Assembly: GCA_030589835.1 (NCBI GenBank)
Contig: JAUUZS010000005.1
Coordinates: forward strand, 1 to 22,540
Reading direction: 5' to 3'
DNA length: 22,540 bases
DNA from: Cyclobacteriaceae bacterium
Lineage (GTDB): Bacteria > Bacteroidota > Bacteroidia > Cytophagales > Cyclobacteriaceae
Part shown: one piece after another, positions 15,880 through 22,540 of the stretch
Numbering within the stretch: the stretch's first letter is position 1
Layout: each line of letters starts with the position of its first letter
The notes under the pieces: model-generated
Database searches by the model: none
What the model was told of the DNA's origin: nothing
What the model saw: the letters and a program-made list of their open reading frames with translations, nothing else
Translations under genes and position numbers: made by a program

Positions 15880-16470
15880 ATGTATGGAGTTCTACTTGAA
15901 CAAACAAGTGATGAATCTGGATTTGCAAATGTGGGTTGGATTGATACTGGCGATTGGTTGGAATATAAAATAAACGTTCCGGTAGAAGATAATTATTCCA
16001 TTCTATTTAGAGCCGCTTCTACTAAAAATGCCACCATAGATGTTCTTATTGATGGGGTTAATAAAGTATCCCAAAATCTCCCCAGTACCGGAGGTTGGCA
16101 GAATTGGTCAACTTTTGAATCCAGCCTTGATCTGACTTCAGGCCAACATACCATTCGACTTCATGCAGCGACAGATGGATTCAATCTTAACTGGTTCCAA
16201 ATCGGGGAGCCAGTAGTAACTAATATAAATCCCATTGAACCTAAAAAATTAGTAATCTTCCCAAACCCTGTTAGCGATCAGCTTTTCGTCCAATATGATT
16301 CTCCCGGGTCGTTCTCTATAAAAATTACAGATTTATCTGGCAGGATATTAAGTAGTGCAAAATTTAACCGGTCAAACTGGTTGGATGTTTCCAGCCTCGA
16401 ACAAGGAATTTATTTGGTCACATTATCGAACCAAAAAAGTAGCACCTCAAGAAGAATAATGGTTCGATAA
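15880..16470 (+). CDS. CBM6 module plus type IX secretion sorting domain, C-terminal part of the frameshifted hydrolase
   Basis: 196 aa from ATG 15880, but the frame is open from 15808 and reads FHDENLVIEVPTRIEAEVYN before this ATG. IEAE is the start of a CBM6 carbohydrate-binding module, so the ATG is internal to the domain and this is not a free-standing gene. The module runs to about residue 108: FANVGWIDTGDWLEYKINVP (15-34), ILFRAAS (41-47), GGWQNWSTFESSLDL (71-85), LNWFQI (103-108). After a linker comes a T9SS type A C-terminal sorting domain (about 124-196): VIFPNPVSDQLFVQY, IKITDLSGRIL, LDVSSLEQGIYLVTL, RIMVR. It would direct export through the Por system and surface attachment. Without the signal peptide upstream it could not be exported, so it is functional only if the frames are joined. 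Confidence 0.85.
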   Translation: MYGVLLEQTSDESGFANVGWIDTGDWLEYKINVPVEDNYSILFRAASTKNATIDVLIDGVNKVSQNLPSTGGWQNWSTFESSLDLTSGQHTIRLHAATDGFNLNWFQIGEPVVTNINPIEPKKLVIFPNPVSDQLFVQYDSPGSFSIKITDLSGRILSSAKFNRSNWLDVSSLEQGIYLVTLSNQKSSTSRRIMVR

Positions 16471-16488
16471 AAACGCCACACAACTGAC

Positions 16489-16580
16489 GATATTGCACAG
16501 GCCACTACTGAGTTATCTGACAGTGAAATGTATAACAGAAAGATTTATAACTTTGAAAGTTCAGAAGCACGTGCAATATC
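16489..16580. repeat. Inverted repeat between convergent genes
   Basis: GATATTGCAC (16489-16498) and GTGCAATATC (16571-16580) form a perfect 10-base inverted pair 72 bases apart, in the short gap between the hydrolase and cdaA. The spacer shows no further clear pairing. Meaning unknown; possibly a small repeat element. Confidence 0.35.
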
Positions 16581-16601
16581 TGGACGCAATTAAATTACAA
16601 T

Positions 16602-17513
16602 TTAAATCAAGCTGGGATTTTCCTTAGATTCTTCTTCAATAGATTCTGTATTGTTACTTGTTTCATCATCAAGCATGATTTCGAATTTTGTTTTCTTGGG
16701 CTGCTTCTTTGCCTTTGCTTCTTCAAGGAAATAGTCATTAATCATTCTTCGTATTTCCTGAATGGACATGTTGTGATGTATTTTGCCAGTTCTTACAATT
16801 GACATTTGCCCGGTTTCTTCCGAGACCACGAGCACAAGAGTATCTGTTGTTTCGCTCATGCCAATAGCCGCTCTGTGACGGAGCCCGAATTGAGCCGGAA
16901 GATTTTCTAAATCGCTTACGGGAAGAATGCACCTTGCAGCAGCAATGCGCCCATTATGAATGATTACCGCACCATCATGAAGTGGACTGTTTTTGTTGAA
17001 TATAGAAAGTAGAAGCCTTTTTGAAATTAAACCGTCTATACGGTCGCCGGAATCAACATAAAACCGAAGTCCTGATTCTCTGGAAAAGACAATTAATGCT
17101 CCTGTAGATGATCCCCCGAGCGTTTTTGCCGCATCGATTACGGGATTCACATCAAATTGATCACTATTTTCATTCCGTTTCCATGGGAAACTTTTCAGAA
17201 ATGTTTCTCGGTTAAATGTGGTAGATTTGCCAATTAACAACAAAAATTTTCTTATTTCCGGACTAAATAAAATGATAATCGCCAAAACACCGACTCCCAT
17301 AAATTGCCCTAAAATGGCGGAAAGGAGTTCCATCTCAGCTGCATTTACCATCAAATACGTAAGGTAAAGGGACAAAAATCCAAGAAAAACTTTTGAGGCA
17401 ATACTTCCCTTCATCAGTTTATACACCTGATTTAACAGTATTGTCACGGCGATAATATCGATAGTATCTACCCAACTTATTTCAAGGAAACCGATATTAA
17501 AAAGTAGTATCAA
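16602..17513 (-). CDS. cdaA: Diadenylate cyclase CdaA
   Basis: 303 aa, CdaA/DacA type, makes the second messenger c-di-AMP from two ATP at the membrane. Three hydrophobic segments (about 15-30, 41-57, 73-94) are followed by the DAC domain (about 122-265): ALIVFSRESGL (139-149), SPLHDGAVIIHNGRIAAARCILP (176-198) with the DGA motif (180-182), GLRHRAAIGMSE (210-221) with the RHR motif (212-214), and VVSEETGQMSIVRTGKI. All catalytic motifs are intact. A charged tail of about 35 residues follows. Its regulator CdaR (YbbR) is not adjacent here; instead it follows folP, with TTG start overlapping the folP stop (TTGA), so translation is likely coupled. c-di-AMP usually controls potassium uptake and wall turgor; targets here are not visible. 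Confidence 0.95.
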   Translation of the reverse strand: MILLFNIGFLEISWVDTIDIIAVTILLNQVYKLMKGSIASKVFLGFLSLYLTYLMVNAAEMELLSAILGQFMGVGVLAIIILFSPEIRKFLLLIGKSTTFNRETFLKSFPWKRNENSDQFDVNPVIDAAKTLGGSSTGALIVFSRESGLRFYVDSGDRIDGLISKRLLLSIFNKNSPLHDGAVIIHNGRIAAARCILPVSDLENLPAQFGLRHRAAIGMSETTDTLVLVVSEETGQMSIVRTGKIHHNMSIQEIRRMINDYFLEEAKAKKQPKKTKFEIMLDDETSNNTESIEEESKENPSLI

Positions 17514-18367
17514 TTGGAAATTAAATTTATTAAGTTAATCACTTCTTTTGCCTCTTTTACGTCATGCACCCTAAGGATACTCGCTCCTTTCAACAGTGAA
17601 ATGGCATTTAAAACAGAAGTGCCATTCAATGCCGATTCAGGATTGGTTTTTAGTACTTTATAGATCATGGATTTTCTTGAAATCCCTACCAAAAGGGGAG
17701 AATTTAATATTCGAAAACGCTTCAAATTATTCAATAAAATATAATTTTGAGGCGTTGTCTTTGAAAAACCAAAGCCCATATCAATAATAACATCTTTTAT
17801 GCCAATTTGTGTTAATTCCCTTAGTTTTTTGTTGAAATAATTCACTATTTCATCTAAAATATTTTCGTAGCGAACATTATTCGCCATATTCTGGGGAGTG
17901 CCCGACATATGCATTATAATATAAGACACATTATAGTCGGAAATCGTTTGAAACATTTTTTTGTCCAGGCTCCCTCCTGAGATGTCATTGATAATACCCG
18001 CACCTGCCTCTATCGATTTTTTTGCTACTTCTGATCTGAATGTGTCGACCGAAATAGGAATGCCATCTGCGATTTTTCGTATGATCTGAATGCCTTTTAA
18101 TGTGCGTTTGATTTCTAATTCTTCATCGATATGTAATGCCCCGGGGCGAGAAGAGTAACCTCCTACGTCAATAATATCTACTCCATCTGTAATAAGTCTT
18201 TCTACATGAAGAGCAATTTCTTTATCGTTTATAAACTTCCCGCCGTCATAAAAAGAGTCATCGGTAACGTTGAGAATCCCCATAATTTTTGGGGAAGAGA
18301 GATCCATAAGATTTCCGTTTACATTCAGTGTATTATTTGAATAAAATACTTTATCTTTCGATGCCAA
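17510..18367 (-). CDS. folP: Dihydropteroate synthase
   Basis: 285 aa TIM-barrel enzyme joining p-aminobenzoate to dihydropterin pyrophosphate in folate synthesis; the target of sulfonamides. Visible: PKIMGILNVTDDSFYDGG (26-43) with Asn33 of the metal site, IIDVGGYSSRPGA (65-77, pterin/PABA loop 2), SVDTFR (105-110), INDISGG (125-131), IIDMGFGFSKT (193-203) and LVGISRKSM (225-233). Start is TTG 18367 (MASKDK); the frame has a stop directly upstream, so it cannot begin earlier, and the next Met (residue 21) is close to the first strand. Next to cdaA by a one-base-overlap junction, a pairing known from other Bacteroidota (from memory). Confidence 0.95.
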   Translation of the reverse strand: MASKDKVFYSNNTLNVNGNLMDLSSPKIMGILNVTDDSFYDGGKFINDKEIALHVERLITDGVDIIDVGGYSSRPGALHIDEELEIKRTLKGIQIIRKIADGIPISVDTFRSEVAKKSIEAGAGIINDISGGSLDKKMFQTISDYNVSYIIMHMSGTPQNMANNVRYENILDEIVNYFNKKLRELTQIGIKDVIIDMGFGFSKTTPQNYILLNNLKRFRILNSPLLVGISRKSMIYKVLKTNPESALNGTSVLNAISLLKGASILRVHDVKEAKEVINLINLISN

Positions 18368-18409
18368 TTAATTATTTCATTTATATTATACACTTACAAA
18401 AAAGACATT

Positions 18410-18949
18410 TTGGCTAGCAAAACAATAAGCGAATATAAACAAGTTATAAAGGCCTGCAAAGAAGTATTTGAGAAGAAAACGCGTGATTACGGGACTGCCT
18501 GGAGAATATTGAGACTTCCTTCCATTACGGATCAAATTATGATCAAAGCGCAGCGTATAAGGTCCATTCAGGAGAAAGGGACTCAAAAAGTCGAAGATGA
18601 TATTCCGAATGAATTTCTGGGCATTGTGAACTATTGTATCATGGCCATTATACAAATGGAATTATCACCCGATGCTTCATTAGAAATGAAATTCGAAGTG
18701 ATTGAACCACTCTATGATAAGGTGGTAAATGAGACCCTTGCACTGCATGAGGATAAAAACCATGATTACGATGAGGCCTGGAGGGAAATGAGAGTGAGCT
18801 CAATGACCGATATTATCCTGATGAAAATATTAAGGGTGAAGCAGATAGAAGATAACCAGGGGAAAACAATTATTTCAGAGGGGGTAAAAGCAAATTATCA
18901 GGACATGATGAATTATGCAGTTTTTTGTTTAATAAAATTTAACATATAA
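18410..18949 (+). CDS. DUF1599 family protein with two tandem repeats
   Basis: 179 aa, fits DUF1599 (PF07659). The protein is an internal duplication: residues about 11-85 and 101-178 align, seen in DYGTAWRILRLPSITDQIMIKAQRIRSIQ (27-54) against DYDEAWREMRVSSMTDIILMKILRVKQIE (119-147). It is all-helical, without signal peptide or membrane segment. The family has been linked by comparative genomics to nucleotide-modification systems, but a role in this housekeeping setting is unknown. The start is TTG 18410; no ATG exists upstream in frame and the protein already begins as family members do (ISEYKQVIKAC). It is divergent from folP with only 42 bases between and is first in a four-gene operon. 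Confidence 0.85.
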   Translation: MASKTISEYKQVIKACKEVFEKKTRDYGTAWRILRLPSITDQIMIKAQRIRSIQEKGTQKVEDDIPNEFLGIVNYCIMAIIQMELSPDASLEMKFEVIEPLYDKVVNETLALHEDKNHDYDEAWREMRVSSMTDIILMKILRVKQIEDNQGKTIISEGVKANYQDMMNYAVFCLIKFNI

Positions 18950-18951
18950 AA

Positions 18952-20043
18952 ATGAAACTTACAGATAAGATAGTCAGGTGGTTTGTCGGTATATTGTTTA
19001 TTTTTTCCGGTCTGGTTAAGTTGAACGACCCGATGGGAACAGCAATAAAAATGGAAGAGTATTTCGAGGTGTTTTCCAGCGACATATCTTCAGTTTTCCA
19101 CTATTTGGTGCCCTTTGCGCTTTCTGTGGGGTTGTTTGTGGTGATACTTGAAGTGCTGTTGGGTGTGGCAGTTTTAATAAATTATCGAATGAAACTGACC
19201 TCCCTAATCATATTATTGCTCATTGTTTTTTTTACTTTCCTGACATTTTATTCCGCTGCTTTTGATAAGGTGACGGATTGCGGTTGTTTTGGAGATGCCA
19301 TTCCTCTAAGCCCGTGGCAATCCTTTTTTAAGGACATCGTCCTTTTGATTTTGACTACCTTCATTTTTGTACGTAGAGCAAGCTACATCACCATATTTGC
19401 CGATAAAACAGGCAATGTGATTTTTGCAGTCGTTTTGGCCTTGAACATAGTGATTGCTTATTATGCCATTGAACATTTGCCACCCATCGATTTCAGGCCG
19501 TATCATGTAGGTGCAGATATAAAAGCTTCTATGCAGCCTTCAGAAAAATTCCGTTATAAATATATTATGGAAAAGGATGGTGAAAGCTATGATTTTGAAG
19601 GATATCCAACAGATACAAGCTACAAATTTGTGGAGATGGTGCTGCTTAATCCGGAAGCTCAACCTAAGATAACAGATTATAATGTATGGAATGAGGAAGG
19701 GGATTTTACGGAAGAGACATTTCAGGACGTGAAATTATTAGTGCTTTTTAGTGACGTAGAAAAGTCCAGGTATAAAAAGGTAAGCGAAATAAACGCACTC
19801 GCTGATGAGATAGGGGAAAATGTCGAATCCTGGGTGTTAACCTCAAATGATGAAGCGAGTTATGAGAATTTCAGACATGAATATCAACTATCTCTACCGT
19901 ATTTTTATGCCGATGGAACTGTAATAAAAGCAATGGTTCGTGCAAATCCCGGATTAATTTTGATCAAAGATGGAATTGTTCTGGGGAAATGGCACAATAA
20001 TGATATCCCATCAAAAGATGAAATTAATGCTTTATTAAATTAG
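18952..20043 (+). CDS. DoxX/MauE-like membrane protein with thioredoxin-like C-terminal domain (BT_3928 family)
   Basis: 363 aa. Residues 1-172 carry four hydrophobic segments typical of DoxX-like proteins: VGILFIFSGLVKLNDP (12-27) is the signature opening, then 52-78, 82-101 and 155-172, with CGCFGDAIPLSPWQSFFKD (110-128) between TM segments, a redox-type Cys pair (C110, C112) as in MauE/VKOR-like proteins. The C-terminal part (about 245-363) looks like a thioredoxin-like fold (DVKLLVLFSDVEK, YADGTVIKAMVRANPGLILIKDGIVLGKWH) but has no CxxC. This architecture is widespread in Bacteroidota; its function is unproven. It begins two bases after the DUF1599 stop, so the two are co-translated. A role in periplasmic redox handling is inference from the Cys motif. 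Confidence 0.85.
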   Translation: MKLTDKIVRWFVGILFIFSGLVKLNDPMGTAIKMEEYFEVFSSDISSVFHYLVPFALSVGLFVVILEVLLGVAVLINYRMKLTSLIILLLIVFFTFLTFYSAAFDKVTDCGCFGDAIPLSPWQSFFKDIVLLILTTFIFVRRASYITIFADKTGNVIFAVVLALNIVIAYYAIEHLPPIDFRPYHVGADIKASMQPSEKFRYKYIMEKDGESYDFEGYPTDTSYKFVEMVLLNPEAQPKITDYNVWNEEGDFTEETFQDVKLLVLFSDVEKSRYKKVSEINALADEIGENVESWVLTSNDEASYENFRHEYQLSLPYFYADGTVIKAMVRANPGLILIKDGIVLGKWHNNDIPSKDEINALLN

Positions 20044-20049
20044 TTCTTC

Positions 20050-21105
20050 ATGTTACGGTTTTTCATAAAGCGAATTGCTTATGGTTTTTTGGTTCTGGTA
20101 GGGGTTGTAATCGTTGTTTTCTTATTGTTTCATGCCTTGCCAGGCGATCCTGTATCTTTAATTGCCGGTCAAAGAAGCGATATAAGTACAAGAAATTCGA
20201 TCACAAAAGAACTGGGCCTCGACAAACCATTGCATGTACAATTTTTTCTGTATGTAAATGACCTGTCGATTTTTTCAATTCATGAAAGATCGGAGCAGAA
20301 TCAAAAAAAATACGATTATAATGAAGTCATAAATTTCAATACCTCGGTACTTGTAGCCAAATGGCCGTATTTAAGAAGGTCATTTCAAACCAATAAAAAA
20401 GTAACAGAAATTATTTATGATAATATTGACGATACCTTTTGGCTGGCGTTTACCGCTATGCTTTTTGCTAGTGTTTTTGGCATCACCATAGGAATAATTA
20501 CTGCACTAAATCAAAATACCTTTATAGACCATTTTTTTATTTCTGTATCTGTCCTTGGTATTTCAGTCCCGTCATTTGTTTCCGCGATAGTGATAGCGAT
20601 GACTTTTGGTTACTACCTGAGCGATTATACAGGATTGAATTTGACAGGTCAGCTCTGGGTAAATCATCCATTGAGAGGACGCGAATTGCAGCTTCAAAAC
20701 CTCATATTGCCAGCCATTACGCTGGGGATCAGACCACTTGCGATAATTGTACAACTAACGCGTAGCTCTATGTTGGAAGTACTTTCGCTCGATTACATAA
20801 GGACAGCTTATGCGAAAGGGTTGAGTACGTATGTGGTGGTATTTAAACATGCCTTAAAAAATGGATTGAATCCTGTTATCACTACCGTCAGTGGGTGGTT
20901 GGCATCGCTTATGGCAGGGGCTTTTTTTGTGGAATACATATTTGATTGGAAAGGACTGGGGTTTACTACGATCAAAGCAGTGCAAAGTTTAGATTTTCCT
21001 GTAGTGATGGGTGTGACTTTGGTTGTTGCAACTGTTTTTGTGATCATAAATATGTTTGTTGACTTAATGTATGCCGTTATTGATCCAAGAGTACGGCTTT
21101 CCTAA
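20050..21105 (+). CDS. ABC transporter permease, DppB/OppB type
   Basis: 351 aa inner-membrane permease with the usual DppB/OppB layout: first helix with FFIKRIAYGFLVLVGVVIVVFLLFHALPGDP (4-34), LGLDKPLHVQF (55-65), then five more segments (about 130-152, 160-190, 217-237, 277-296, 316-342). The EAA loop that contacts the ATPase is at 248-277 (DYIRTAYAKGLSTYVVVFKHALKNGLNPVI). The C-terminus VDLMYAVIDPRVRLS is diagnostic for this family. A larger than usual insert (about 72-120, polar, FSIHERSEQNQKKYDYN) lies between the first helix and the permease domain. No partner permease, ATPase or binding protein lies in this window, so it is an orphan component here. Likely carries peptides or nickel-like substrates; unsure. 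Confidence 0.92.
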   Translation: MLRFFIKRIAYGFLVLVGVVIVVFLLFHALPGDPVSLIAGQRSDISTRNSITKELGLDKPLHVQFFLYVNDLSIFSIHERSEQNQKKYDYNEVINFNTSVLVAKWPYLRRSFQTNKKVTEIIYDNIDDTFWLAFTAMLFASVFGITIGIITALNQNTFIDHFFISVSVLGISVPSFVSAIVIAMTFGYYLSDYTGLNLTGQLWVNHPLRGRELQLQNLILPAITLGIRPLAIIVQLTRSSMLEVLSLDYIRTAYAKGLSTYVVVFKHALKNGLNPVITTVSGWLASLMAGAFFVEYIFDWKGLGFTTIKAVQSLDFPVVMGVTLVVATVFVIINMFVDLMYAVIDPRVRLS

Positions 21106-21137
21106 TTTATTAACATAATTTGAAATTGATTCATGCA

Positions 21138-21674
21138 ATGAAAGAAAAGAAATATTTTCTGGTTGGTATGCCGGGATCGGGAAAATCAACTATCGGAAAG
21201 CTCATTGCGAAAAAGCTTAAAATGCAATTTATTGATTTGGATGAGGTTATTGAGGAATGGGATGGTCAGCGAATATCAGATATTTTTAGCTCCAAAGGCG
21301 AAGATTATTTTAGAGATATTGAGAGACAATGCCTGGCAAGTCAAATGAAACTGCAGGGAGGTTTTGTTTTAGCTACCGGAGGCGGAGCACCATGTTTTTT
21401 TGACAGCATGAGTCAAATGAACAAGAATGGGGTGACTATTTATATTGATGCTTCTGCAGAAGTGTTATTCAAAAAATTATCAGCCAAAGGAATTAAGAAA
21501 CGTCCATTGCTGAAAAAATTGTCAAGAGAGGGTCTTTATTTGGAATTGAAAAATAAGCATGCTGTGCGAAAAAAATATTATGAACAATCAAAAATTTGCA
21601 TAGGCCAGAAATTTTTAGATATCCACAGATTGGTGAATGAAACCCTTTTGGCAATTAATAATTTAGAAAAATAA
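21138..21674 (+). CDS. aroK: Shikimate kinase
   Basis: 178 aa NMP-kinase-fold enzyme phosphorylating shikimate at the 3-hydroxyl in aromatic amino acid synthesis. Visible: Walker A GMPGSGKST (10-18), FIDLDEVIE (31-39) with the Asp pair that binds shikimate, KGEDYFRDIE (53-62) with Arg59, LATGGGAP (78-85), and KRPLL (121-125) with the lid Arg122. The open frame also allows TTG at 21120, adding six residues, but the ATG at 21138 gives the usual distance to the first strand. It follows the permease gene after 32 bases. It overlaps the convergent outer-membrane protein gene by 12 bases at the 3' end. Confidence 0.95.
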   Translation: MKEKKYFLVGMPGSGKSTIGKLIAKKLKMQFIDLDEVIEEWDGQRISDIFSSKGEDYFRDIERQCLASQMKLQGGFVLATGGGAPCFFDSMSQMNKNGVTIYIDASAEVLFKKLSAKGIKKRPLLKKLSREGLYLELKNKHAVRKKYYEQSKICIGQKFLDIHRLVNETLLAINNLEK

Positions 21675-22540
21675 TCCAAAGGTAAGCGCAAAACTCAGAT
21701 TGGTATTTTCAATTTCCACAAAGCTTGTTTCCAAATAATCTTCTCCATTTGGATTATCTAAAACGTATGGAGCATAAAAACTATTAAATAGTTTATACGA
21801 TGCTGCTAAATCCACAAAAAATTTGGTTGATCTAAATCCTATTCCCGAAGAAAATACCTGCGCTGTTCTGTCCATATCCTCTGAGGTATAAGGGCTGGGT
21901 TGATAATTATATCCTGCTCTTAATCTGAGGGATTTCAGTCTCCATTCCCCACCTATTCTCACATTGAGTACCGGTTTGTACAATTCTTTGACATCATTAT
22001 TGTCATTTTCCAGCGACCCCTGTTTGCCTTTTAGCTTCATGGTTGAGTAATCCACATATTCAATATCACCTGAAATAAACCCGTTTTTATTAATGAAGAA
22101 TGTTGCCCCTGCGTTTAGTCGCATAGGTGATGTGAGGGTGTAATCAAAATAACTTTCCTCTTCATAAGACTCCAGGTCTAATGTGGATTCTTCTTCATAA
22201 AAAGTGGTGAAGGATGCATTTGGATTAACAATTAAATCATAATTGGCATCAAAATAATCACCATAATTAGCCATATCGAAATTATTAAATTCAGCTTCTA
22301 TGGAATAAAAATATATTTCGTTCATATCTAAATACGTAGGAGTTGTTAAGGACAGGCCAATGGTCAGTATATTCACTGGTCTTGCTATTATTCCAAATGT
22401 ACCATTAACTCCAATGCCTTTAGTACGCAAATCTTCTGTCAACGCTGAACTTGAAACAATATCGCCTTCAAGCCCAGGATAGAGTTCCGTATATTGTTTT
22501 ATGATATTATAATTTATGGATTGAATACCGAGTGTAGCTC
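21663..22540 (-). CDS. Outer-membrane beta-barrel protein, FadL/OmpP1/TodX type, N-terminus beyond right window edge
   Basis: The frame is open from the right edge to the stop, giving about 292 residues of the C-terminal part. A TTG at 22442 would be a possible start, but the frame continues upstream without stops (TLGIQSINYNIIKQYTELYPG), so it is an internal Leu. Repeating amphipathic beta strands are visible: GVNGTFGIIARPVNILTIGLSLTTPTYL, RLNAGATFFINKNGFISGDIEYVDYS, VLNVRIGGEWRLKSLRLRAGYNYQPSPY, IGFRSTKFFVDLAASYKL. The protein ends in an aromatic residue (FALTFGLFF), the signal for BAM insertion. The region 'PVNILTIGLSLTTPTY' and the GEWRLKSLRLRAGYNYQPSPY stretch resemble the FadL/TodX hydrocarbon channels of Bacteroidota. 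Substrate unknown. Confidence 0.85.
   Translation of the reverse strand, partial: ATLGIQSINYNIIKQYTELYPGLEGDIVSSSALTEDLRTKGIGVNGTFGIIARPVNILTIGLSLTTPTYLDMNEIYFYSIEAEFNNFDMANYGDYFDANYDLIVNPNASFTTFYEEESTLDLESYEEESYFDYTLTSPMRLNAGATFFINKNGFISGDIEYVDYSTMKLKGKQGSLENDNNDVKELYKPVLNVRIGGEWRLKSLRLRAGYNYQPSPYTSEDMDRTAQVFSSGIGFRSTKFFVDLAASYKLFNSFYAPYVLDNPNGEDYLETSFVEIENTNLSFALTFGLFF

Noticed and set aside
22440..22442. TTG as start of the outer-membrane protein gene
   Set aside because: The frame continues upstream to the window edge without a stop; the protein is cut by the window.
1..22540. CRISPR array, transposon or defence island
   Set aside because: I saw no regularly spaced direct repeats, transposase, recombinase, nuclease or toxin-antitoxin genes in the window.

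Overview
The window reads as a chromosomal segment of an AT-rich member of the Bacteroidota, most likely a marine or soil Cytophagales relative (inference). Evidence: a type IX secretion sorting domain, a DUF4270 lipoprotein, a TPR/PD40 envelope protein, a DoxX/thioredoxin-like protein of the BT_3928 type, stand-alone rfaE2, a bacterial geranylgeranylglyceryl phosphate synthase, and promoter boxes of the TAnnTTTG type. I see no rRNA, tRNA, CRISPR array, transposase or integrase, so this is mainly core genome with a few repeat-like intergenic blocks.

Layout. 1-1398 (-): 5' part of a TPR/PD40 envelope protein, cut by the left edge. 1570-5732 (+): two ATP-dependent protease genes, lon and hslU, separated by a hairpin-forming spacer; hslV is absent. 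5927-7401 (+): three overlapping genes, a holin-III-like membrane protein, an unknown small membrane protein and GGGP synthase. 7398-8321 (-): an AraC-family regulator, tail to tail with the synthase. 8322-9062: a gene-free stretch full of inverted repeats. 9063-12475 (-): a tight five-gene operon panC, panD, flippase-like membrane protein, rfaE2, YugP-like metalloprotease. 12598-14764 (+): a GT5 N-terminal-half protein and a DUF4270 lipoprotein, divergent from panC. 14993-16470 (+): a secreted GH128-like hydrolase with a CBM6 and T9SS tail, split by a frameshift. 16602-18367 (-): folP and the diadenylate cyclase gene cdaA. 18410-21674 (+): DUF1599 protein, DoxX/thioredoxin-like protein, DppB-type permease, aroK. 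21663-22540 (-): an outer-membrane beta-barrel of the FadL/OmpP1 type, cut by the right edge.

Themes: protein quality control (Lon, HslU, YugP-like protease), cofactor and precursor synthesis (pantothenate, folate, shikimate), c-di-AMP signalling, and envelope building (heptose activation, unusual ether-lipid precursor, outer-membrane proteins). The points most worth a second look are the frameshifted T9SS hydrolase, the half-length GT5 protein coupled to DUF4270 beside panC, the GGGP synthase operon, and the hairpin-rich intergenic blocks near 4.2, 8.7 and 14.9 kb. I did not find a clearly new defence or mobile system.
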